Shown here: piece after piece, positions 1-5,658 of the stretch | How the letters are laid out: each line of letters opens with the position of its first letter | Numbering within the stretch: position 1 is the stretch's first letter | Assembly: GCA_947457325.1 (NCBI GenBank) | Contig: CANGVU010000109.1 | Coordinates: 1 to 5,658 of the forward strand | Length of the DNA: 5,658 nt | Origin: Flavobacteriales bacterium | GTDB lineage: Bacteria; Bacteroidota; Bacteroidia; Flavobacteriales_D; Sanyastnellaceae | Direction of reading: 5' to 3' | Translations under genes and position numbers: made by a program | The notes under the pieces: generated by a model | What the model was told of the DNA's origin: nothing | What the model saw: only the letters and a program-made list of their open reading frames with translations | Databases searched by the model: none

Positions 1-1211
1 CAGTTGTGCCATGACTCACCACCCGCAGCAAATGAACGGTTAGATCCCAAAGACTTAATCAAGTTCAAGCCGCTCTTGCAATTAGCAAATATGGAGTTGT
101 AAAACTCTCCTTCGGTCAAATCTTTTGCATTGATACCAGAAAGAGAAGTATTGTCAACTGTTGCAGTTGTTTTACCGTTTCCGATGATGGTAACGTTGTA
201 AACAACAGGGTGAGTTCTAGGAAGGTTGTTTGAGCGGTTGTCATCAGAGTCAATCTCAATTCCGTTGTCATTGTCAGGGCTAGATGTAGCATCTGACTTC
301 ATACCAAACAAGAACTGAGCTTTACCAGTCCAACCCAAGTCAAAGTCAAACATGTCATCGTTACCGAAGATGGTTGAGCAATACTTCAAGTTAACGGTAC
401 CACCAAATACCTCAATGTTGTCATCGGCGTTAGAAACAATCTCAACGTGCTCGATAGTGGTTCCACGACCAACTGAACCCAAGGTCAAACCGTTCATCTC
501 TCCACCTACAGTCAAGATTGCTCCTGCGTGACGGATAGAAACATAACGGAAGATACCTGAATTATCGTTGTCATCAAAAGTCTCACCAGCTGTTAAATTA
601 GCTCCGAATTGGTCTTGAATGTTTGTAGTTTGGAAACCTTCCAATGTACCCAATCCATCAGCAAAAGCCAATTTACCATTAGCAGCTCCTACAACGAATG
701 GACCATTAGCAGCCAATGTCAAGTTGTTAGTAGCACGTCCATTGATGGCAATTCCACCCCACTTACCGATGTTAGAAATGGCATAAGTACCATCCATTGG
801 GTCAGCTTGAGCAGTGAAAACGATAGGGCAAGACTCAGTACCGTTGGCAATGATAGTACCACCACGAGAGATAACCAAAGCTGTTGCCGTTTCAGGAGCA
901 GTAGACAAGTTTGGAGCACCTTTGATAACTGTTCCTGGCTCGATGGTCAAAGTCTGACCGTTAGGAATGTAGATTTTCTTGTCCAAAATGTAAGTGTTTT
1001 GGCAAGTGAAAGCAGCACCGGTAGTCATGTCACCACCGAAAGTTCCACTGATAGCAGTGTAACCTGGCATTGATGAAACGACAACCTCAGGACGTGAAGC
1101 AACGGGTGGACAACCACACTCAGCTCCCAAATTCGATTGTGCAACTGAAGCCGTTGCAACAAATGACAATGCCATCGCGATGACCTTGTTCAAATTGTTT
1201 AATTTTTTCAT
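1..1211 (-). CDS. Secreted right-handed beta-helix-like repeat protein, C-terminus cut by window edge
   Basis: This frame is open from the ATG at 1209-1211 to the window edge, giving 403 codons with no stop; the C-terminus lies outside. Residues 1-24 form a signal peptide (Lys-rich start, hydrophobic core, cleavage probably after ASVA). The mature part is rich in Gly, Thr, Asn and Asp. It holds family blocks I recognise from Bacteroidota surface proteins: LTIEPGTVIKGAP (88-100), GKWGGIAINGRA (149-160), DNSGIFRYVSIRHAG (216-230), GEMNGLTLGSVGRGTTIEHV (237-256) and FGGTVNLKYC (269-278). Asp-rich loops at 213-217, 261-265, 283-291 and 313-325 could bind calcium (inference). From memory, this family often sits beside TonB-dependent receptor genes and often ends in a T9SS sorting domain, which cannot be checked here. 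Leu is almost always TTG and Asn mostly AAC, a bias suggesting high expression. It follows a terminator, so it is probably a separate transcript. The substrate is unknown. Confidence 0.9.
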   Translation of the reverse strand, partial: MKKLNNLNKVIAMALSFVATASVAQSNLGAECGCPPVASRPEVVVSSMPGYTAISGTFGGDMTTGAAFTCQNTYILDKKIYIPNGQTLTIEPGTVIKGAPNLSTAPETATALVISRGGTIIANGTESCPIVFTAQADPMDGTYAISNIGKWGGIAINGRATNNLTLAANGPFVVGAANGKLAFADGLGTLEGFQTTNIQDQFGANLTAGETFDDNDNSGIFRYVSIRHAGAILTVGGEMNGLTLGSVGRGTTIEHVEIVSNADDNIEVFGGTVNLKYCSTIFGNDDMFDFDLGWTGKAQFLFGMKSDATSSPDNDNGIEIDSDDNRSNNLPRTHPVVYNVTIIGNGKTTATVDNTSLSGINAKDLTEGEFYNSIFANCKSGLNLIKSLGSNRSFAAGGESWHN

Positions 1212-1219
1212 TTTTTTTT
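1212..1219 (-). promoter_or_regulatory. A-rich translation leader without Shine-Dalgarno
   Basis: On the minus strand the eight bases just before the ATG of the secreted repeat protein are all A, preceded by AACC. There is no purine-rich Shine-Dalgarno element. Flavobacteria commonly initiate translation with A-rich leaders rather than anti-SD pairing, so this run supports the ATG at 1209-1211 as the real start. It also fits efficient translation, in line with the codon bias of the gene. Confidence 0.5.
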
Positions 1220-1236
1220 GGTTAAATAGATTGGCG

Positions 1237-1244
1237 CAAATCTG
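1237..1244 (-). promoter_or_regulatory. Candidate Bacteroidota -7 promoter element
   Basis: The minus strand reads CAGATTTG, which matches five of the six fixed positions of the Bacteroidota -7 consensus TAnnTTTG (the first T is C). It lies about 25 bases before the ATG, so transcription would start near 1230 with a leader of roughly 20 bases. No convincing TTTG -33 box lies at the usual distance, only a T-rich stretch. The upstream terminator at 1346-1376 means some promoter must exist between 1212 and 1345; this is the best candidate, but the match is weak. Confidence 0.3.
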
Positions 1245-1251
1245 AAACTTC

Positions 1252-1261
1252 AATGATCATT
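1252..1261. promoter_or_regulatory. 10-bp perfect palindrome, possible operator
   Basis: AATGATCATT is a perfect 10-bp inverted repeat. It sits just upstream of the candidate -7 element, where a regulator could block or help RNA polymerase. No regulator gene is in the window, and a palindrome this short can occur by chance in AT-rich DNA. Confidence 0.2.
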
Positions 1262-1345
1262 CAGAATAAAAGAGCCTTTACCTTTCTATTAAGCAATCAT
1301 CGCATTTCTTTCTTTATTGTTAAGTGTTTGTTGACGCAATGAGAC

Positions 1346-1376
1346 AAAAAAAAACACTGACTTAACATCAGTGTTT
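1346..1376 (-). terminator. Rho-independent terminator of the receptor operon
   Basis: On the minus strand AAACACTGA (1368-1376) and TCAGTGTTT (1352-1360) form a perfect 9-bp stem around a 7-base loop. An uninterrupted run of nine T follows (1346-1354), the first three of which close the stem. It lies about 30 bases after the stop codon of the beta-barrel gene, as expected for the end of that operon. The other strand lacks a proper T tract after the stem, so termination is probably one-directional. It separates the four-gene operon from the downstream secreted-protein gene. Confidence 0.9.
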
Positions 1377-1407
1377 CTTCTTGGGAGATTAAGTATTATG
1401 CTACTTG

Positions 1408-2052
1408 TTATTCAAAAGTTAAGCCCAGACGCAGCGATAGGTTCATAAAGCCGAACTGTCCATTTTCGCTTGTTACTAGGTTAGGAAAATGTTGCCCAAT
1501 TATTCCAATCTGTATGTTGTGCTTATCGTCGGGTTGGAATTGTTTTGTCAATTCCATTTGATATCCCCATCCTTTTGCATCGGATTTTACTGAAGCTTTC
1601 TGTCTTTGGTTGTTATTCAATAATTGATAAGTGACTTGCTCTTGAAATCCATAATAGTATTGCCCACCTATACCAATTCCCCAGCCATGCTCATTGAATT
1701 GATAGTTTACCATCAATGGTATTTCGAGTCCCTGAAAGCTTTTTGTAATCAGCTTGACTTCATCCAATCCGATACTATCATTTTTATAAGACATGTTTTT
1801 GAAATGGGCACTCATTCGAATATCCAATTTTTCATGGAATGAATACCCCAATCCTAATCCAATGGATTGTCCCATTCCCGCAGAACTGTTGCTCGTCAAT
1901 TTGTCTTTTAATATCGCCGTCGTTGTCTCAAATCGTGGTTGGTAGATGCCCATTGAAAATCCCAAGTGCCATGTCAAAGATTTGTTTTGGGTGTATCCTT
2001 TCATTAAGGTTAACAAAAGGATTACCAGGAGTAAAAGATGTTTTGCTTTCAT
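1408..2052 (-). CDS. Small outer-membrane beta-barrel protein (PorT/OMP_b-brl_2-like)
   Basis: This 214-residue protein starts with a typical signal peptide (residues 1-21, a Leu-rich core ending GYTQ). The rest alternates polar and hydrophobic residues in about eight strands: around 27-37, 62-72, 76-89, 106-119, 124-138, 162-172, 178-189 and 203-214. That number fits an eight-stranded outer-membrane barrel. The segment FQGLEIPLMVNYQF (106-119) is the characteristic block of the Bacteroidota 'outer membrane beta-barrel' (PorT-like) family. The last strand ends LRLGLTFE, close to the usual aromatic-terminated insertion signal but with an extra Glu. The ATG lies 4 bases after the stop of the lipoprotein gene, which suggests coupled translation, and the gene is the last in the operon before a terminator. 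It probably acts as a structural or accessory barrel for its neighbours; no transport substrate can be inferred. Confidence 0.85.
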   Translation of the reverse strand: MKAKHLLLLVILLLTLMKGYTQNKSLTWHLGFSMGIYQPRFETTTAILKDKLTSNSSAGMGQSIGLGLGYSFHEKLDIRMSAHFKNMSYKNDSIGLDEVKLITKSFQGLEIPLMVNYQFNEHGWGIGIGGQYYYGFQEQVTYQLLNNNQRQKASVKSDAKGWGYQMELTKQFQPDDKHNIQIGIIGQHFPNLVTSENGQFGFMNLSLRLGLTFE

Positions 2053-2056
2053 GGCG

Positions 2057-2767
2057 TTATTCTTTAATACAACGGATGCTCATTCCGTACAGTTTGGATG
2101 TAGTAGATCTTAAAATGCGTGTTTGTTGGTAGTCAATGTAACGATAGTATCCCTCGTTATTCTCCGTGCTAGATGTCCACCAGAATGCGGTGTTTGCCCC
2201 ACTGTTCATTGTGTTCAAAAGTGTAATACATCCTCCTGGCTTGGCATCAAAACCATATGTGTCGGAACCATACAAAGGACTGAATTCAGGCCATCCTTTG
2301 GAATATTTTGCTGTTAATAAATTGGCCTCTTTGACTCCACGCCATCCAAAGGCATTTGCCGCTTCTGGATTCATGCCAATGTATTGCTCAAGTATTTTCC
2401 AATCTTCATCTGAGGGTACTTTCCATCCTTTTGGTGAGATATTTCTTGCATCTTCTATCGTTTTAAAATTATACAAGTATCCAAAAAGACTATCGTTGTG
2501 GAAGGTGTAAGCTCCTTGCATTTGGGTATTCCAGTTTGAGGTTGAATTTGCAAGAGAAACGTAGTTCAAGCTATCGCCATTTTGAAAGCGATTTGATGCA
2601 AGATTCTCTGCCATCCACCATTGTTCACCAATCTTGACTGTGGTAAATACGCTGCCGTTGTTGTCAACGTCAGTTCCATAAACTATTTCAATGGGTTCTT
2701 TTTTATCCTTGTTGCAACCTAAAATAAAAAGGGAGCAGATGATAAGACAACTTGTTATTTTTTTCAT
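2057..2767 (-). CDS. Lipoprotein with FISUMP domain (Fibrobacter succinogenes major paralogous domain)
   Basis: This 236-residue lipoprotein has a short signal peptide ending in the lipobox ILGC, with Cys18 as the lipid-attachment site. After it comes NKDKKE, which loosely resembles the K/D-rich surface-export signals of flavobacterial lipoproteins, so it may face outward (inference). Residues about 38-236 are one FISUMP domain (TIGR02145/PF09603 type). Its blocks are GEQWWMAENLASNRFQNG (47-64), FGYLYNFKT (95-103), SPKGWKVPSDEDW (111-123), GFDAKPGG (172-179), FWWTSSTE (195-202), YYRYIDY (207-213) and the terminal SIRCIKE. The domain occurs widely in surface proteins of Bacteroidota and Fibrobacter; no biochemical role is firmly assigned, and a lectin-like or adhesive role is only a guess. 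The usual CPKGW motif has Ser111 in place of Cys. The gene starts 2 bases after the stop of the T9SS gene. Confidence 0.92.
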   Translation of the reverse strand: MKKITSCLIICSLFILGCNKDKKEPIEIVYGTDVDNNGSVFTTVKIGEQWWMAENLASNRFQNGDSLNYVSLANSTSNWNTQMQGAYTFHNDSLFGYLYNFKTIEDARNISPKGWKVPSDEDWKILEQYIGMNPEAANAFGWRGVKEANLLTAKYSKGWPEFSPLYGSDTYGFDAKPGGCITLLNTMNSGANTAFWWTSSTENNEGYYRYIDYQQTRILRSTTSKLYGMSIRCIKE

Positions 2768-2769
2768 GA

Positions 2770-4107
2770 CTATATTTTGAATAAGGTCAAAATTTGCGTG
2801 CCCAATGGTGAGGTAATTTGAACATAATACACCCCAGGAGTGAAATGGCTTATTTCCATTGTGTGGTTGTAATTAATCCCAATATTATTCATTTGCTCAG
2901 TGGAAATCAATGTGCCAAAAGCATTGTACCATTGAATGGTGATATCTCCATTTTCAGGTTGAACAACGTTGATTCTAACCTGATCTTCCGCTGGGTTAGG
3001 ATAAAGAGCACACTCAAAGTTGTTCACCAAAAGAGTAGGGCAAACTTCAATGATGTTACGGTTGTTGCAATCTCCAGGATAGCAGCATAGCTCCTCCATC
3101 ATGATGTTGGCTTCAGTATTATAATTGCAAGCAAGTGAATCTGTACACCCTATGACGGCTTTGTTCATGCAACTTCCTTCTAGATAGCAGATGAAAGCAG
3201 GACTATATTCCAAGTAACTGGGGTCGTTGCAACCGCAGGCATATGGATAGGACAGGAATGGATTGTATTGTTCATTGTCTTCAAGTAGGGTGTCTTTTGA
3301 AACATAAAGAACGGTTTGTAACATTCCTAGGTTGTCTGTAAAAACAACTTCAAGATTGATGTCAAATGAGATTTCTCCTGACGTTGTTAGTTGCGCGAGC
3401 AGAACGTGGTTGCTATCTGCAACAATTCCGCTATATGGATAGCTGGTCGTTAGATTGAATTGATTACTCGAAAAAGTATACCCAGGCACGATGGAACCAA
3501 AGATTGTACTGTCATTGCCAGTAAAAAAATCTAAAATGCCAGCAGATGTCCAGTTCGCAGTGGTCGTTACCATTGTATCAATTCCATCGGCCTGGGTAAG
3601 GGCTAGGCCCATTTCGTTATTTTGATTGTTCATAAGACCTTGAGCAAGCATTTCACTTCCGCCATCATTATTGGAACCTCCAATGAACGAACCATTGGTG
3701 TCTTGGTTTTTGGGAAGTCCAAAGTAGAGATTGGGACCTTGTTTGGCCACTTGCCCGATTGTTAAATAGGTATCCAAAGCCACAAGGCTCTCGCCTAATC
3801 TTGGTTTCAGAAAATCTTTTCCAAATGTTTTTCCCTCAGTACCATGATTGAAAAAAGGAGCAGAACTGCTAATGGTAAATGGATGATTTGCGTCTCCAAA
3901 GATTCTAGACACTGCGCTTCCCGGAAGCAATTTGGCATAGATGCGATAGGTCGTTGAGCCTTCTTGCAAAATACCTCCAGTTGTATCAGTAGCATCATCG
4001 CTATTACTGATGTAATATTTTTCTATAAACAAGTTTTGCAATTGGCTAAAGCCAAGTTGAGTCAATAACCCAAAGCTGATGGCTAGAATGAATTTTAATG
4101 CTTTCAT
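2770..4107 (-). CDS. T9SS-exported cysteine-rich surface protein (type A sorting domain)
   Basis: This 445-residue protein has a signal peptide (1-21, ending LGFSQ). Residues about 22-285 form a domain beginning with an IEKYYIS segment and DDATDTTGG. I recall similar sequences only from uncharacterised T9SS proteins of flavobacteria. A cysteine-rich linker follows (291-366, eleven Cys) with two GCTDxxACNYN-like units. The C-terminus (about 364-445) is a T9SS type A sorting domain with the hallmark LYPNPAEDQVRI (368-379), a strand block IQWYNAFGTLIST (391-403) and GVYYVQI (425-431). T9SS cargo crosses the outer membrane and is anchored or released after the C-terminal domain is cleaved. The start codon overlaps the receptor's stop as ATGA, which suggests translational coupling, so the protein may be an external partner of the receptor. 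No catalytic motif is visible. The stop codon is TAG, whereas the receptor gene uses TGA and the two downstream operon genes use TAA. Confidence 0.9.
   Translation of the reverse strand: MKALKFILAISFGLLTQLGFSQLQNLFIEKYYISNSDDATDTTGGILQEGSTTYRIYAKLLPGSAVSRIFGDANHPFTISSSAPFFNHGTEGKTFGKDFLKPRLGESLVALDTYLTIGQVAKQGPNLYFGLPKNQDTNGSFIGGSNNDGGSEMLAQGLMNNQNNEMGLALTQADGIDTMVTTTANWTSAGILDFFTGNDSTIFGSIVPGYTFSSNQFNLTTSYPYSGIVADSNHVLLAQLTTSGEISFDINLEVVFTDNLGMLQTVLYVSKDTLLEDNEQYNPFLSYPYACGCNDPSYLEYSPAFICYLEGSCMNKAVIGCTDSLACNYNTEANIMMEELCCYPGDCNNRNIIEVCPTLLVNNFECALYPNPAEDQVRINVVQPENGDITIQWYNAFGTLISTEQMNNIGINYNHTMEISHFTPGVYYVQITSPLGTQILTLFKI
3082..3234 (-). repeat. Two degenerate GCTD-type cysteine repeats within the T9SS protein
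   Basis: Two coding repeats lie in tandem within the cysteine-rich linker. Unit 1 (residues 292-313) begins GCNDPSYLEYSPA and ends GSC. Unit 2 (residues 320-342) begins GCTDSLACNYNTEA and ends in CC. They match the GCTDPxACNYxxxAxxDDGSC unit that is repeated many times in surface proteins of Fluviicola-like and related flavobacteria. Here there are only two units. The first has lost the middle Cys-Asn-Tyr and the second the acidic DDGS. The cysteines probably form disulphides outside the cell, making a stiff spacer before the sorting domain. Confidence 0.65.
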
Positions 4108-5658
4108 ATTTTATATTGAATAGAAAGTTGGTATGTTGTGCCGTAACGGAAGTTGTCGTAATCATACCAACCATCTGTGTTGGTGATTTTACCTGCTTCA
4201 TTGATGCGGTCAATTTGATAAGATCTTCTTACTGCTGTGTTTAAAATGTCTCTGATGGTAAGGCTAGCCGACCAATGGTCATTAATTTTTTTGTTGACTT
4301 TAAAGTCAATCATGTGACGAGGCATTTCATAAACATCAGGTCTCCCTACAATGGCACCCGCAATAACCAATCTCGGTCCTTGTACATTATAGGATACAGT
4401 AGCACCCAAACCTAGGCTGTCTGCGGTGTAACTTAGGATACTGTTAATGAGGTAAGGTGCTTGACCAAACATGGGCCTTCTCAAAGTATCCAAAGGTGTA
4501 TAAACTTTCTTCCCATCAATAACTTGTAAATCTTTTCTGATGAACTCCGCTTCAGATTTTACCAATGTTACATTGCTTTTGAATTCCAATGCACGTGTGA
4601 TCTGAATGTTTCCTTCCAATTCCAATCCCAAGACAGTGGACTTCTCAATATTGTCCCAGGTAATACCCGCTGAACCAAATCCCATTTCGATGTGGTTATT
4701 AAAGTCCTTGTAAAAAGCGCTTATCGATGCATTGTGTCCTTTTTTGAAATAGGTTTCTGCACGGAAATCAAAGTTGTGAATGGTCACCATTTTTAAGTCT
4801 GAATTTCCATAGATCAAAGTTCTGAACTCATTGTCTACGATGGCGGCATCACTCAATTCCCTGATGCTAGGACGGGCAAGCGATTTTGAGTAGTTGAATC
4901 GCAAGTTGGTTTGTCCCAATGAATCTGAAACCAATTTGTAAACCAAACTTGCATTGGGTAAAAGATCCAATTGATTAATGGATGCAGGATTAACCAAAGG
5001 AAACCCACCTACATTCTCTCTTCTAAAATCATCTTTCTCATAGCCTTGGGCATAGTAGCTGTCTACATCTACAAAGATGTCCGTTTGTTCAGCCCTTAAT
5101 CCGCCAATTAATCGGAGACTAGATGATTTCTCATAGTCAAAAAATGCATAGGCGCTGTAAACATCGCTTTGTCCAAAGCTATGATCCCTCGCAAAGTTGT
5201 TCCTGATGTAATAGTAATCCAATGTGCCATTGCGCATAACAAATTTGGAAGGATCTAGGAATTGATCAATGTTTCCTGAGGTGAAAGTCTCAAGATTCAG
5301 ATTGTTTCCTTGAAACAATTTGTACTCATCGTTGTCTATCTTTCTATAGTTTCTTAAAGCAGATCCTCCCCAAAACATTTTCCTGGTTAATCCTTCTTTT
5401 TTCAACTTGTGAATGGGTTGAGAGAAGTCAATTCTGCTATCAAGGAGATTTTCGTTTAGATATCTGTAGAATCTTCTTATTCCTTCACCAAAAGTGGGCG
5501 CAAATGTGTAGGCCTGAATTTCATTATTGACGAGGTTGTAGCTATATTGGTTCACTTTGAAATCTGGTGCAATACTGTTGGCTTTGGTATAACTAGCATT
5601 GAAGTTGATTTTTAGTTCTTTCTCCGGAAAATAATGTTCCGTGCTCAGTTGATGAATC
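4104..5658 (-). CDS. TonB-dependent receptor, C-terminal part (N-terminus beyond window)
   Basis: The frame is open from the window edge to TGA at 4104-4106, giving 517 visible residues. It lacks the signal peptide, any carboxypeptidase-like N-terminal domain and the plug. The visible part is barrel: YFPEKELKINFNASYTKANS (visible residues 10-29), an INQLDLLPNASLVYKL strand (about 227-242), then LRFNYSKSLARPSIREL (252-268), NSDLK...NFDFRAETYF (285-304), ISAFYKDFNNHIEMGF (312-327), GLELEGNIQIT (344-354), GQAPYLINSILSY (398-410), PRHMIDFKV (446-454) and a last strand, TTYQLSIQYKI. These blocks are diagnostic for Bacteroidota TonB-dependent receptors, which import ligands using TonB-ExbBD energy. 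The GTG at 5553-5555 is not a start, because family-conserved sequence continues upstream. No SusD-like gene follows; instead a T9SS cargo gene overlaps its stop. The ligand is unknown. The final residue is Ile, not the usual Phe. Confidence 0.95.
   Translation of the reverse strand, partial: IHQLSTEHYFPEKELKINFNASYTKANSIAPDFKVNQYSYNLVNNEIQAYTFAPTFGEGIRRFYRYLNENLLDSRIDFSQPIHKLKKEGLTRKMFWGGSALRNYRKIDNDEYKLFQGNNLNLETFTSGNIDQFLDPSKFVMRNGTLDYYYIRNNFARDHSFGQSDVYSAYAFFDYEKSSSLRLIGGLRAEQTDIFVDVDSYYAQGYEKDDFRRENVGGFPLVNPASINQLDLLPNASLVYKLVSDSLGQTNLRFNYSKSLARPSIRELSDAAIVDNEFRTLIYGNSDLKMVTIHNFDFRAETYFKKGHNASISAFYKDFNNHIEMGFGSAGITWDNIEKSTVLGLELEGNIQITRALEFKSNVTLVKSEAEFIRKDLQVIDGKKVYTPLDTLRRPMFGQAPYLINSILSYTADSLGLGATVSYNVQGPRLVIAGAIVGRPDVYEMPRHMIDFKVNKKINDHWSASLTIRDILNTAVRRSYQIDRINEAGKITNTDGWYDYDNFRYGTTYQLSIQYKI

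Noticed and set aside
719..919. 66-codon minus-strand open frame
   Set aside because: It is out of frame inside the secreted repeat protein. The Leu/Val-rich product comes from shifted reading of biased codons.
609..1073. 154-codon plus-strand open frame
   Set aside because: It lies wholly antisense to the secreted repeat protein, whose frame has clear family motifs and strong codon bias. The plus-strand product is a low-complexity Ser/Thr/Val-rich string that mirrors the TTG/GGT/ACT codons.
1319..1366. Alternative hairpin between GTTAAGTGTTT (1319-1329) and AAACACTGACTTAAC (1352-1366) that could compete with the terminator
   Set aside because: On the minus strand the competing arm is transcribed after the T tract, too late to prevent termination, and the pairing needs a 4-base bulge. 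It is probably chance similarity.
1624..2510. Several plus-strand open frames of 64-114 codons opposite the barrel and lipoprotein genes
   Set aside because: They are antisense to genes with convincing domains, show no recognisable motifs, and overlap each other in different frames.
2818..3090. 90-codon plus-strand open frame
   Set aside because: It is antisense to the T9SS sorting domain, whose hallmark motifs show that the minus strand is coding.
3807..3998. 63-codon minus-strand open frame
   Set aside because: It is a shifted frame within the N-terminal domain of the T9SS protein, with no leader and no domain.
5553..5555. GTG as start of the receptor
   Set aside because: In-frame codons upstream to the window edge contain no stop and encode the conserved YFPEKELKINFNASYTKANS barrel block, so the gene continues beyond the window.

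Overview
The window looks like Bacteroidota DNA, most likely from a marine or freshwater member of Flavobacteriales. A Crocinitomicaceae/Cryomorphaceae-type organism is a reasonable guess but is not proven. The evidence is a TonB-dependent receptor of the Bacteroidota type, a C-terminal type IX secretion (T9SS) sorting domain, degenerate cysteine repeats of the GCTDxxACNYN kind, a lipoprotein with a Fibrobacter succinogenes major paralogous (FISUMP) domain, AT-rich DNA, and A-rich translation leaders without Shine-Dalgarno sequences.

All five genes are on the minus strand, so transcription runs from high to low coordinates. The first four form one tightly packed operon. It starts outside the window with a TonB-dependent receptor (4104-5658, N-terminus missing). 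A 4-base ATGA overlap leads to a T9SS-exported, cysteine-rich protein (2770-4107). A 2-base gap leads to a FISUMP lipoprotein (2057-2767), and a 4-base gap leads to a small outer-membrane beta-barrel of about eight strands (1408-2052). A clear intrinsic terminator (1346-1376) closes the operon.

A short intergenic stretch (1212-1345) then holds a weak candidate promoter and a 10-bp palindrome. After it comes a separately transcribed, probably highly expressed, secreted repeat protein (1-1211, C-terminus missing). Every protein whose N-terminus is visible carries a signal peptide or lipobox.

Taken together, the genes encode a cell-surface system: a receptor for an unknown ligand plus exported, lipid-anchored and outer-membrane partners. 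No SusD-like partner and no catabolic enzyme are visible, so the ligand cannot be named. No RNA genes, insertion sequences, CRISPR arrays or gene-free stretches above 300 bases are present.
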